Made by a program: the position numbers and the translations under genes. The notes beneath the pieces are model-generated. The model was not told the origin of the DNA, did not search any database, and saw only the letters and a program-made list of their open reading frames with translations. 41,130 nt of DNA from Lachnospiraceae bacterium (lineage in GTDB: Bacteria > Bacillota > Clostridia > Lachnospirales > Lachnospiraceae): positions 1 to 41,130 of the forward strand of contig JAAVAG010000073.1 of assembly GCA_014804185.1 (NCBI GenBank), in the 5' to 3' direction. Positions 28,032-36,200 of this stretch are shown here, one piece after another (the stretch's first letter is position 1; every line of letters begins with the position of its first letter).

Positions 28032-28325
28032 TTGTATCAGGCCGTAAGCATCGAGCGGATCACAGGGGCAGGACTTGCCGTCAGTGAAGATACACTGGTA
28101 GATTTTTTCAAAAGCAATATTGCGAATACAGGGGATATTGATCTGAACAGTGTGATCACGGCGGAGGTGAAGCAGGTTTAAGGGTATGCGGTGAACAATA
28201 TGTACAGAGAGATGGATGCTCTGGAAAGACAGATTCATAAACTATACAGGTTCACCGGCTCTTGTATTGTACAGTATGAGGAAACAGAAAACAGAAATTC
28301 CCGTAACGCGGAGATGTTCCGATAA
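28032..28325 (+). pseudogene. Coding remnant with one internal TAA
   Basis: VSIERITGAGLAVSEDTLVDFFKSNIANTGDIDLNSVITAEVKQV*GYAVNNMYREMDALERQIHKLYRFTG... stays in one frame on both sides of the stop. Confidence 0.35.
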
Positions 28326-28393
28326 TCTATATGCTTGCCGGGATAGGTGGTGGTTGACAACCATCCTCAATTCTGGGCATATATCCTCCAAAA

Positions 28394-28458
28394 TGTCTTG
28401 TAACAGGACAAATCATATGTTATGCTTTTTGGGCCCGTATATGTCTTATAACAGGACA
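28394..28458. promoter_or_regulatory. Two copies of a 17-bp near-palindrome upstream of the zinc-ribbon gene
   Basis: TGTCTTGTAACAGGACA (28394-28410) and TGTCTTATAACAGGACA (28442-28458). Confidence 0.65.
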
Positions 28459-28535
28459 AAAATAGAATTTAATGTATTTTCAGTGACATATGATTCCCTG
28501 AAATATGTTAGTTTACATTAAGATGGAGAACCCAT

Positions 28536-30722
28536 ATGTATTGTATGAATTGTAAATCTGAAATCAGCGATGGGGCGGCTTTTTGCCCCAAATGCGGCGC
28601 CAAGCAGGATGTGTCGGCGAAGCGGGAAGAGGTGTCGTCCGGAAAGATTCCGGCGGGGAAGAAAAAGTATTATATCGGCGGTGGCATTCTTTGCGCAGTC
28701 TGTATTGTCGGCATTATGTTGGCAGTGCTGTTTTTCTTTCGCGGCAGGGGAGAGGAACCGGATTTATCCGGGGATGATGCCAATCCTGTGACAGCGGATG
28801 AGCCGCAGCCCTCAGGGGATCAGGATACGTCTGCTGCAGAGGAGGACGCGGTTCTATATTCCGCGGTATTTCATGTATACTCCTGTATGGATGTAAGGTC
28901 TGACGAGAATGGGACTGCTGTAGGTGGGACGATTCCGGGCGCGGCGGTCACCGTCAGGGAAAGTTACGGAAATTACAGCGGTGAGGCGGTTTGTACGACG
29001 GAGGCACAGGACGGAGTTCTGGAAGTGGAACTGCCGCCGGGGACATATACCTTACAGTTTCAGACGGGCGGATATCTGGATGTTTATGCGGAAGTGGAAA
29101 TGGCAGAGGAAGCTGTGGAGCAGGATGTTTATATGATGCCGAAATTATCAGAGTCGCAGACAGGTATTCTTCTGACCTGGGATAGCGCGGAAGTGAATCT
29201 GGATCTGGTATTGCTCACTCCATGGCAGACGAAGCGCGGAGATAGGGTATATATCGGCAGAAATGCAAATCGGGATGTATACGGAAATTGCCTGATTTCC
29301 GACAATACGGATCGGTGCGAGGCGATGCTTGTCAATTCCGGTGAAGCAGGGACGTATACGCTGTATGTGAACAATTATACCGACAGCATGAATGGAAATT
29401 ACGCATCGGATGCCCTGAGCAGAGTTAATGTACATGTATTTGTCTATCATGCCGACGGACTGACGGCGGAATATACCGTGCCTTTGGAACAGAGCGGTGT
29501 AATATGGGAGATAGCGGAGATCAGCGGATCGGATATTACTCCAAAACAGCAGATCTATGCGGAAGTCGGCGGTCTGGCGTGGTGCATGGAGGACAAAGGG
29601 GTATGGAGCGAGAATGATGACGCCATGCTTTTGGATGTTTTACAGGCTGATCACAGTGATCTGAAGGATTTGATGGAACTGCTTGTGCATGATTTTGATT
29701 TGTCTTCAGATATTAATATGCTGTTGCACGGAGAGGCGGAAGGAATAGAGAAGTTCTTTGGCATTGGACCGTATGATTATGAATTTCCTTCTGCGCAGAC
29801 CCTGGGATACACAAGGGAGAATTCGCTTAAAAATCCGGAAGAACTTGGCCTGCCTTATGCTTGCTATGTGCCAGCGGAGCAGGCTACATTCCTGCTGCAG
29901 TCTATATGTGGAAGAAAGATAGATTTTGATTTTTCTGTATATGAGGAGAACTGGCGGGACCCCTATATTGGATTTGGGGGCTGGGGCGGCGGTGACATCA
30001 CAAGGACTGATCTGGAACAGTTTTCTGTTGAGCGCATAGACGCTGACACATGGAAAGTCAGAGCGTATAATATATATACATGGGAGGGGCAGCCTTCCGT
30101 AATTTTGAACCGCGTCTGCTTTACAGTGATCAGAAACCCGGGAAGCTGCTTTGACGATTACAGCCTGACAGAATTTGTGGTGGAGGAAGAGGCTGATACA
30201 AGTTGGATGGGAGCATATTATGACTACCTGACAACAGACCCGGAAGGAATTGCATTTATGGATAATATGAAAGAAATATCTTCGAATACACGGAATTCTT
30301 GGTATAACCTGATCTATGTGGATGATGATATGATACCGGAAATATATCTGGAAGGTGCAGGGGACTGGTACAATGACATACTGCTATTTCTCTCAAATGG
30401 GAAGGTGGCTTATGAAGTCATAGGTCTGACGGATGGTGGAATAGAGTATATACCATATACAGGAATACTAAAAGGCTATGTAGGCATGGGCAGCGGCCTG
30501 GATATTACATATAAATTGGAAAATGGCAGCTGCGTGGAATTAGCAAATGAGGGGTATGAAAGTTTCATATTGAATGGGACTGAAGTGACAGAAGAGCAGT
30601 ATAGACAGACCATTGACAGTTATATCGGAAATGGGCAGCTGCGGCAATGTGTACCTTATTCACATTCACTTGATGATGACCTCGTATCCTGGCTGAAACA
30701 GGAAATTGTCCGGCCGGAGTAA
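28536..30722 (+). CDS. Zinc-ribbon membrane protein with carboxypeptidase-regulatory-like and YfaP-like modules
   Basis: MYCMNCKSEISDGAAFCPKCGAK; TM; GTIPGAAVTVRE..., ILLTWDSAEVNLDLVLL...YTLYVNNYTDS. Confidence 0.8.
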   Translation: MYCMNCKSEISDGAAFCPKCGAKQDVSAKREEVSSGKIPAGKKKYYIGGGILCAVCIVGIMLAVLFFFRGRGEEPDLSGDDANPVTADEPQPSGDQDTSAAEEDAVLYSAVFHVYSCMDVRSDENGTAVGGTIPGAAVTVRESYGNYSGEAVCTTEAQDGVLEVELPPGTYTLQFQTGGYLDVYAEVEMAEEAVEQDVYMMPKLSESQTGILLTWDSAEVNLDLVLLTPWQTKRGDRVYIGRNANRDVYGNCLISDNTDRCEAMLVNSGEAGTYTLYVNNYTDSMNGNYASDALSRVNVHVFVYHADGLTAEYTVPLEQSGVIWEIAEISGSDITPKQQIYAEVGGLAWCMEDKGVWSENDDAMLLDVLQADHSDLKDLMELLVHDFDLSSDINMLLHGEAEGIEKFFGIGPYDYEFPSAQTLGYTRENSLKNPEELGLPYACYVPAEQATFLLQSICGRKIDFDFSVYEENWRDPYIGFGGWGGGDITRTDLEQFSVERIDADTWKVRAYNIYTWEGQPSVILNRVCFTVIRNPGSCFDDYSLTEFVVEEEADTSWMGAYYDYLTTDPEGIAFMDNMKEISSNTRNSWYNLIYVDDDMIPEIYLEGAGDWYNDILLFLSNGKVAYEVIGLTDGGIEYIPYTGILKGYVGMGSGLDITYKLENGSCVELANEGYESFILNGTEVTEEQYRQTIDSYIGNGQLRQCVPYSHSLDDDLVSWLKQEIVRPE

Positions 30723-30832
30723 TCCAAGACTCTGGGGCCTGCAACAGAACTTTCCGAGATAGATTCGTCTGCGGAAGAGACTCCTGGTCCTGAAATTGTT
30801 TTGAACTATAGATTTCGACGTTGAGAGTGCAA

Positions 30833-31462
30833 ATGCCGCCAGAGATTGAAAGAGTAGCAAAAGAACAGGCAATTGTGGCATATAAGGAGGCCATTGAGAT
30901 TGACCCGATGTGTGTGGAGGCATATCTTGGTATGGCAAAAGCATATGAGGCTATGGGTGATGCTACCATGGCACTGCAGATTCTGAAGCAAGGTTATGAG
31001 AAAACGGGTGATGAGCAGTTAGTGAAAGAAATAGATCGACTGGAACAATTGCTCGGATCGGTGGGAATAAAGCCTGTGGAGGGGGAGGTGATATTGCCTT
31101 ACAGTATGGAGGAACCAGTATATTTTGCAACGCTGGATCAATATTTACCAAATCCCGGTATCTTTATTTCGGCGAAAGAAAGAACAACTGTAAAAGCTGC
31201 ATTGGGAGGCACTGTGATTGATATATATACAGATGACCGATTAGGTCAGATGTTGGTTATGGATCTGGGCGGCGGTGATGAGGTTACCTATGGACAGTTG
31301 AAGAATATTCAGGTTGCTGAGGGGAATATTGTGGCGAAAGGGGATATCATTGCGGAAGTTGCTGCTCCCACAAAATTTTATTTGCTAGAGGGGAGTAATT
31401 TGTATATAAAAGTAACAAAAAATGGTGAACCGGCAGATCCTGAAAAATATTTTCAATGGTAG
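30833..31462 (+). CDS. TPR segment fused to a catalytically degenerate M23/SpoIIQ-like domain (possibly truncated)
   Basis: AIVAYKEAIEIDPMCVEAYLGMAKAYEAMGDATMALQILKQGYEKTGDE, then PYSMEEPVYFATLDQYLPNPGIFISAKERTTVKAALGGTVIDIYTDDRLG...LYIKVTKNGEPADPEKYF. Confidence 0.7.
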   Translation: MPPEIERVAKEQAIVAYKEAIEIDPMCVEAYLGMAKAYEAMGDATMALQILKQGYEKTGDEQLVKEIDRLEQLLGSVGIKPVEGEVILPYSMEEPVYFATLDQYLPNPGIFISAKERTTVKAALGGTVIDIYTDDRLGQMLVMDLGGGDEVTYGQLKNIQVAEGNIVAKGDIIAEVAAPTKFYLLEGSNLYIKVTKNGEPADPEKYFQW

Positions 31463-31500
31463 AAAAGAGGGTATAACGTACGGCGTTATACCCTCTTTTC
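31462..31500. terminator. Bidirectional terminator
   Basis: GAAAAGAGGGTATAACG-TACGG-CGTTATACCCTCTTTTC, perfect 17-bp arms, between convergent genes. Confidence 0.9.
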
Positions 31501-31520
31501 GGTTTCATTATGAACAAGAA

Positions 31521-32765
31521 CTATTTCTTTTTCTCTTTGATCGGCTTTACCACAAACAGGCAGATCAGCAGCGCCACCACATACAGCACACCAGTGACAT
31601 ACAGCACGTTCTGGTAGCCCACCGGGTTGATGCGATTTCCGTCTGCATCTACGGTGAAATCACCTGTATGATTTACGATCCAGGAGGACATCTGGTTGCC
31701 GGTGAGACCTGCAATGGCCCATGCGGAGAGGCACAAACCGTGGATCCGGCTGATGGACTTCATGCCGAAATGATCGGACAGAAGCGTGGGCACGTTGCTG
31801 AAACCGCCGCCATATCCGGCATTTACCACGAAAAGCAGCGGAAGCACCAGGAAAGCATAACTGTTTATGATGCCCTGTGTCGCAATGGTCAGGCCGGTGA
31901 ATGCAATGGAAAGGATAAAAATGATCTTATATACCGTATTGCGGTCTTTCATCTTATCTGCCCAGGCGGAGAAACCAAGTCTGCCGCCAGCGTTGAATAT
32001 TGCGGTAATAGAACTGATAATGCCCACAGCAGAGGCCAGGCCGATGGCCTTAACGATACTCTTTTCCTGGGAGATCAGTGCCAGGCCGCAGGTGATGTTG
32101 ATATAGAACATCAGCCAGATACCGATAAAGGTTCTGTTTTTGAAGATGCTCAGTACACTCTCCTCACTGCTCTTCTCATGTGACTCCACCCAGCCCTGGG
32201 GTTTGGCCAGCAGAATGTGTCCCAGGAACATCAGGATAAAATAAAATACGGCCAGGATATAGAACATGGACACAATGCCGAACTGTTTCTGCAGGAATTC
32301 CATCAGCGGGCTTGCGATGACCTTGGCCAGTCCGAATCCGGCCACAGCCAGTCCGGTTGCCAGACCTTTCTGCTCGCTGAACCAGAGCATCAGCGTCTTA
32401 ACCGGAGACAGATAACCGGTGCCCAGGCCGATTCCCATGATCACACCATAGCAGATGAAAATACCGATGATGGATTTCTGGGAGATGAAAAAGCCCGTTC
32501 CGGCCATACCCACGGAAAAGCAGATGGCGGCGATAAGAGACGCCTTATGAATGTCCTTTTCCACAAAGGGTCCCAGAAAAGCGGCGGACATGCCCAGGAA
32601 AAAAATGGCCAGGCTGAATGCCCATTCCACTGTGCTTGTGGTGGAGCCGACTTGCTCCGCAATGGCTTCGCTCACAAGGGACCAGCAGTACACAGTACCG
32701 ATACTGCAGTGAAGCAGCAGCGCCGGGATTGCGGCGCGTATCCATTTGTTTTGAATTTTTATCAT
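31521..32765 (-). CDS. MFS transporter, OFA (oxalate/formate antiporter-like) family
   Basis: About 12 hydrophobic segments; GTVYCWSLVSEAIAE; GLGTGYLSPVKTLMLWFSEQKGLATGLAVAGFGLAKVI typical of OFA. Confidence 0.85.
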   Translation of the reverse strand: MIKIQNKWIRAAIPALLLHCSIGTVYCWSLVSEAIAEQVGSTTSTVEWAFSLAIFFLGMSAAFLGPFVEKDIHKASLIAAICFSVGMAGTGFFISQKSIIGIFICYGVIMGIGLGTGYLSPVKTLMLWFSEQKGLATGLAVAGFGLAKVIASPLMEFLQKQFGIVSMFYILAVFYFILMFLGHILLAKPQGWVESHEKSSEESVLSIFKNRTFIGIWLMFYINITCGLALISQEKSIVKAIGLASAVGIISSITAIFNAGGRLGFSAWADKMKDRNTVYKIIFILSIAFTGLTIATQGIINSYAFLVLPLLFVVNAGYGGGFSNVPTLLSDHFGMKSISRIHGLCLSAWAIAGLTGNQMSSWIVNHTGDFTVDADGNRINPVGYQNVLYVTGVLYVVALLICLFVVKPIKEKKK

Positions 32766-32919
32766 GTTGATTACCCCCATAGATTTGTTGGTTACGTCAA
32801 ACCCTGACATTTTATACCCTGCTATTTTACTCCTAATTTACGGGAAATGCAAGAATGAGTGAATAAATCTGACGAAATTTCGGAATGATGTTATGTGTAA
32901 GAAGAACAAGCAGCGCCCA

Positions 32920-33018
32920 TGCCGCCCGACGGTTTTGCAAATGCAGAAGTCAGGTTGGATGCTCCAAAGAGCATTCAACCGCACAGGCGGAATATTTTCG
33001 AAAAGCTGCGGGGCGGCA
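32920..33018 (+). promoter_or_regulatory. Potential structured 5' leader of the rubrerythrin operon
   Basis: Outer TGCCGCCC/GGGCGGCA; inner GGTTGGATGCTC-CAAA-GAGCATTCAACC (32953-32980, 12 bp with one G.T). Confidence 0.45.
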
Positions 33019-33040
33019 AATAGGAAACGGCGGAAAGGAA

Positions 33041-33658
33041 ATGGATATGGCAGTGGAATTTAAGGACAGTGTGACAAAGGAGAATCTGATGCGGGCATTT
33101 GCCGGGGAGAGCCAGGCGCGAAACCGCTATACCATAGCGGCGGGAGAGGCAAGGAAACAGAAATTGTATGTGATCGAGGCTGTGTTCCGCTTTACGGCGG
33201 ACCAGGAGAAAGAGCATGCGGAAGTTTTTTACAATCATCTGGCAAAGCTGAGCGGGGAAAATATTCATATTGACGGCGCGTATCCTGTGGATATCAGCAA
33301 GGATGTGGCAAAACTCCTTCGGCTGGCGCAGCACAATGAGTATGAGGAGCATGACGATGTGTATAAGCGTTTCGGAGATAAAGCGGAGGAAGAGGGCTTT
33401 ATGGATGTGGCGGCCTCCTTTCATCTGATTGCCCAGATCGAAAAAATACATGGGGACCGTTTCGGGGAATTTGCCCGGCTGCTGGAAACGGGCGAGTTGT
33501 TTGTGACCAAAGCGGAGACGGCATGGATGTGCATGGAGTGCGGGTTTATCTACCGAGGCACGAAAGTTCCGTCAGAGTGCCCGGTTTGTCATAATGATAA
33601 AGGATATTTTGTGAGGCTGGAACTTGCGCCTTACACAGGAAGCGAGGTGGCAAGATGA
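33041..33658 (+). CDS. rbr: Rubrerythrin
   Basis: NLMRAFAGESQARNRYTIAA, EKEHAEVFYNHL, C-terminal rubredoxin-like CMECGFIYRGTKVPSECPVC. Confidence 0.95.
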   Translation: MDMAVEFKDSVTKENLMRAFAGESQARNRYTIAAGEARKQKLYVIEAVFRFTADQEKEHAEVFYNHLAKLSGENIHIDGAYPVDISKDVAKLLRLAQHNEYEEHDDVYKRFGDKAEEEGFMDVAASFHLIAQIEKIHGDRFGEFARLLETGELFVTKAETAWMCMECGFIYRGTKVPSECPVCHNDKGYFVRLELAPYTGSEVAR

Positions 33659-34047
33659 GGACAGAGCCGGTTTTTCTGACGGATAAAGGCGGAGATGTGA
33701 TATTGGAACTTATCACAGGCAATTACAAGGAGGCCGAGTGCGCGTGCGGCTGTGCTTTCAGCCGCCTGGAGGCCAACACATCGGATGCCTCCGGGGAAAA
33801 GCATGTACCGGTGATGGAGACGCAGGGCAGATGTGTAACGGTCAGAGTGGGGAGTATTTTTCATCCCATGACCGAGGAACACAGCATCGGCTGGGTGCAG
33901 CTGCACACACAGGAGGGGAGATGCTACAGAACTTATCTGAATCCGGAGTCCGATCCTGTGGCACAATTCACGCTGGAGGACGGAGATGTGCCGCTCTGTG
34001 CCTATGCGTACTGCAATCTCCACGGGTTCTGGAAAAGCGCCGAATAA
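33655..34047 (+). CDS. Superoxide reductase/desulfoferrodoxin-like protein
   Basis: KHVPVME...VGSIFHPMTEEHSIGWVQL...CNLHGFW ligand pattern; ATGA overlap with rubrerythrin. Confidence 0.9.
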   Translation: MRTEPVFLTDKGGDVILELITGNYKEAECACGCAFSRLEANTSDASGEKHVPVMETQGRCVTVRVGSIFHPMTEEHSIGWVQLHTQEGRCYRTYLNPESDPVAQFTLEDGDVPLCAYAYCNLHGFWKSAE

Positions 34048-34140
34048 AGAATCTGTTTAGGGACGCGGAATAAAGAATCTGTTTTTGTTGAAAGGCGGCC
34101 GGAAATGAACTACAATGGAGTAGGAGGCTGAGTAACCGGC

Positions 34141-34986
34141 ATGGCTAATGAATACGAAAACGAAATACTTTATCACTATACGGATTTTCAGGCGCTGGAC
34201 GGTATCCTGCGCTGTGCGCAGCTTCGCGTCAATAATACCCTGAACATGAACGATGCGGCGGAGATGAGCCATTTCATGAGCAGACTCTGCAGCGCCGTCA
34301 CCAGAAAACTGGAGGGAGAGGGACGGGAGGAGCGGGCAAAGCAGATCCGGAATCTCTTCCGTGAGGAACTGAAAAAAGAATTCTATTATTCCGCGTACGC
34401 GGCCTGTTTTTCGCTTCGGCGGGACGACGCGGCACAGTGGGAGCGGTATGCGAACCGGGGCCGGGGCGTGTGCATCGCGTTCCGGCGCGGTTTTCTGCAG
34501 AAGATGGTGGACGGGGAACTGACGCTGCAGAGTGTGTTTTATCTGAACGATATGGCGGAGCACAGTCTGGTGGAGGTGTTTTACCGGCTGGCGGATGAGG
34601 GCAGGGATCTGTCCGGAGATAATCCGGAGGTCAAGGAGGCCATGAACGAGGCGTGGAGCTGCTCCGCTGCGTTCAAGCATCCCTCCTTTTCGTCGGAGGA
34701 GGAGGTCAGACTGGTGGTTTCGCCCTTTACAAAGGGATATTTTGACGTAAAGCCCTGTTATCACGTCTCACAGGAGCGAATCAAGAAATATTATCCCCTG
34801 GATCTGAAGTCCATGTGCTGCAGGATCGGCATCGGGCTGGAGGAACTGATATCGGAGATTATTATTGGACCGGAATCCACCCAGTCAAAGTCGATTCTGC
34901 AGGACTATCTGCAGGATAATTCCATGTGTGATCTGGCGGAAAAGGTGTCGCTGTCGGACTGTCCGCTGCGCAAGCCGCCGATTTAA
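34141..34986 (+). CDS. DUF2971 family protein
   Basis: LYHYTDFQALDGILRCAQLRVNNTLNMNDAAEM...ACFSLRRDDAAQWERYANRGRGVCIAF. Confidence 0.85.
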   Translation: MANEYENEILYHYTDFQALDGILRCAQLRVNNTLNMNDAAEMSHFMSRLCSAVTRKLEGEGREERAKQIRNLFREELKKEFYYSAYAACFSLRRDDAAQWERYANRGRGVCIAFRRGFLQKMVDGELTLQSVFYLNDMAEHSLVEVFYRLADEGRDLSGDNPEVKEAMNEAWSCSAAFKHPSFSSEEEVRLVVSPFTKGYFDVKPCYHVSQERIKKYYPLDLKSMCCRIGIGLEELISEIIIGPESTQSKSILQDYLQDNSMCDLAEKVSLSDCPLRKPPI

Positions 34987-34996
34987 AGGAGTATAG

Positions 34997-35048
34997 GTTT
35001 GAAAGTAAACTTTCAAACTATTGATTGGTATGTGCGCTGGAGCGCACA
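34997..35048. repeat. Two adjacent hairpins upstream of sbcD, followed by CAGGGGGTGTAAAG
   Basis: GTTTGAAAGT-AA-ACTTTCAAAC and TGTGCGCT-GG-AGCGCACA, both perfect. Confidence 0.85.
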
Positions 35049-35060
35049 GGGGGTGTAAAG

Positions 35061-36200
35061 ATGAAATATATACATATCTCGGATCTGCATCTGGGCAAGC
35101 GGGTAAACGAGTACCCGATGCTGGAGGATCAGGAATATATCCTGAAAAAGATCATTCATATTATCGATGAGGAAAAGCCGGACGGCGTGTTTATTGCGGG
35201 CGATATTTACGACAAGTCCGTGCCGCCTGCGGAGGCGGTGCAGCTGTTTGACGATTTTCTTGTGCGCCTGGCGGGGCGTGGTCTGCAGGTTTTTGTCATC
35301 AGCGGAAATCATGATTCGCCCGAGCGCATCGCGTTTGGCTCCCGGCTGATGGACAGAAGCGGGATTCATCTGTCGCCTGTCTATGACGGAAATATCCGGC
35401 CTGTCGTTATGGAGGATGCATATGGAGAGATAAACGTCTATATGCTCCCTTTTGTCAAACCGGCCCATGTGCGCAGGTTTTTTGAGGAGGAAGAGATCAA
35501 TACATATACCGATGCCATGCGAGTGGCGGTGGCACAGATGAACATCGACAGAAGCACACGCAATATCCTTGTGACGCACCAGTTTGTCACCGGCGCTCAG
35601 CGCGCGGATTCCGAGGAGATTTCCGTGGGCGGAACGGACAACGTGGATGTCACGGCGTTTGAGGCGTTTGATTATGTGGCGCTGGGGCATATTCACAGGC
35701 CGCAAAGCTGCGGCCGCGAGACGGTGCGCTATTGCGGTACGCCCCTGAAATATTCTTTTTCCGAGGCGGGGGACTGTAAGTCGGTGACCATTGTGGAACT
35801 GCTGGAAAAGGGAAACGTCCTGGTGCGGACGGCGCAGCTGATTCCCAGGCGGGATATGCGGGAGATCAGGGGAAGCTACGAGGAAATCACGCGGAAAAGT
35901 TTCTATGAAAATACCACATATCAGGAAGACTACATACATATCACACTCACCGACGAGGAGGATATCCCTCATGCGCTTGGCAAGCTGCGAGCGGTCTACC
36001 CGAATCTGATGAAACTGGACTACGACAACAGGCGCACCAGGGAAAGCAGGGAAATCTCCGGGGCGGAGGATGTGGAGAACAAATCTCCTCTCCGGCTCTT
36101 TGCGGATTTTTATGAGCTGCAGAACAATCAGCCCATGAGCGATGCGCAGAAAACATATGTGGAGGAACTGATTGAGAAGATCTGGGAGGTGGAACAATGA
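35061..36200 (+). CDS. sbcD: Exonuclease subunit SbcD
   Basis: MKYIHISDLHLGKRV, GDIYDKSVPPAEAV, ISGNHDSPERI, ALGHIHRPQ phosphoesterase motifs. Confidence 0.95.
   Translation: MKYIHISDLHLGKRVNEYPMLEDQEYILKKIIHIIDEEKPDGVFIAGDIYDKSVPPAEAVQLFDDFLVRLAGRGLQVFVISGNHDSPERIAFGSRLMDRSGIHLSPVYDGNIRPVVMEDAYGEINVYMLPFVKPAHVRRFFEEEEINTYTDAMRVAVAQMNIDRSTRNILVTHQFVTGAQRADSEEISVGGTDNVDVTAFEAFDYVALGHIHRPQSCGRETVRYCGTPLKYSFSEAGDCKSVTIVELLEKGNVLVRTAQLIPRRDMREIRGSYEEITRKSFYENTTYQEDYIHITLTDEEDIPHALGKLRAVYPNLMKLDYDNRRTRESREISGAEDVENKSPLRLFADFYELQNNQPMSDAQKTYVEELIEKIWEVEQ

Noticed and set aside
28032-28325. Recoded stop (selenocysteine/pyrrolysine-like) in the 98-codon frame
   Set aside because: The stop is TAA, not TGA or TAG. 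No recoding element is visible and the context is decayed genes, so a pseudogene is simpler.
32885-33040. N-terminal extension of rubrerythrin in the ORF track
   Set aside because: Cys/Arg-rich non-homologous stretch; the rubrerythrin family start with its SD is at 33041. The region looks like a leader.
35013-36197. 394-aa minus-strand ORF opposite sbcD
   Set aside because: Antisense of the strongly recognised SbcD phosphoesterase; no independent motif or SD.
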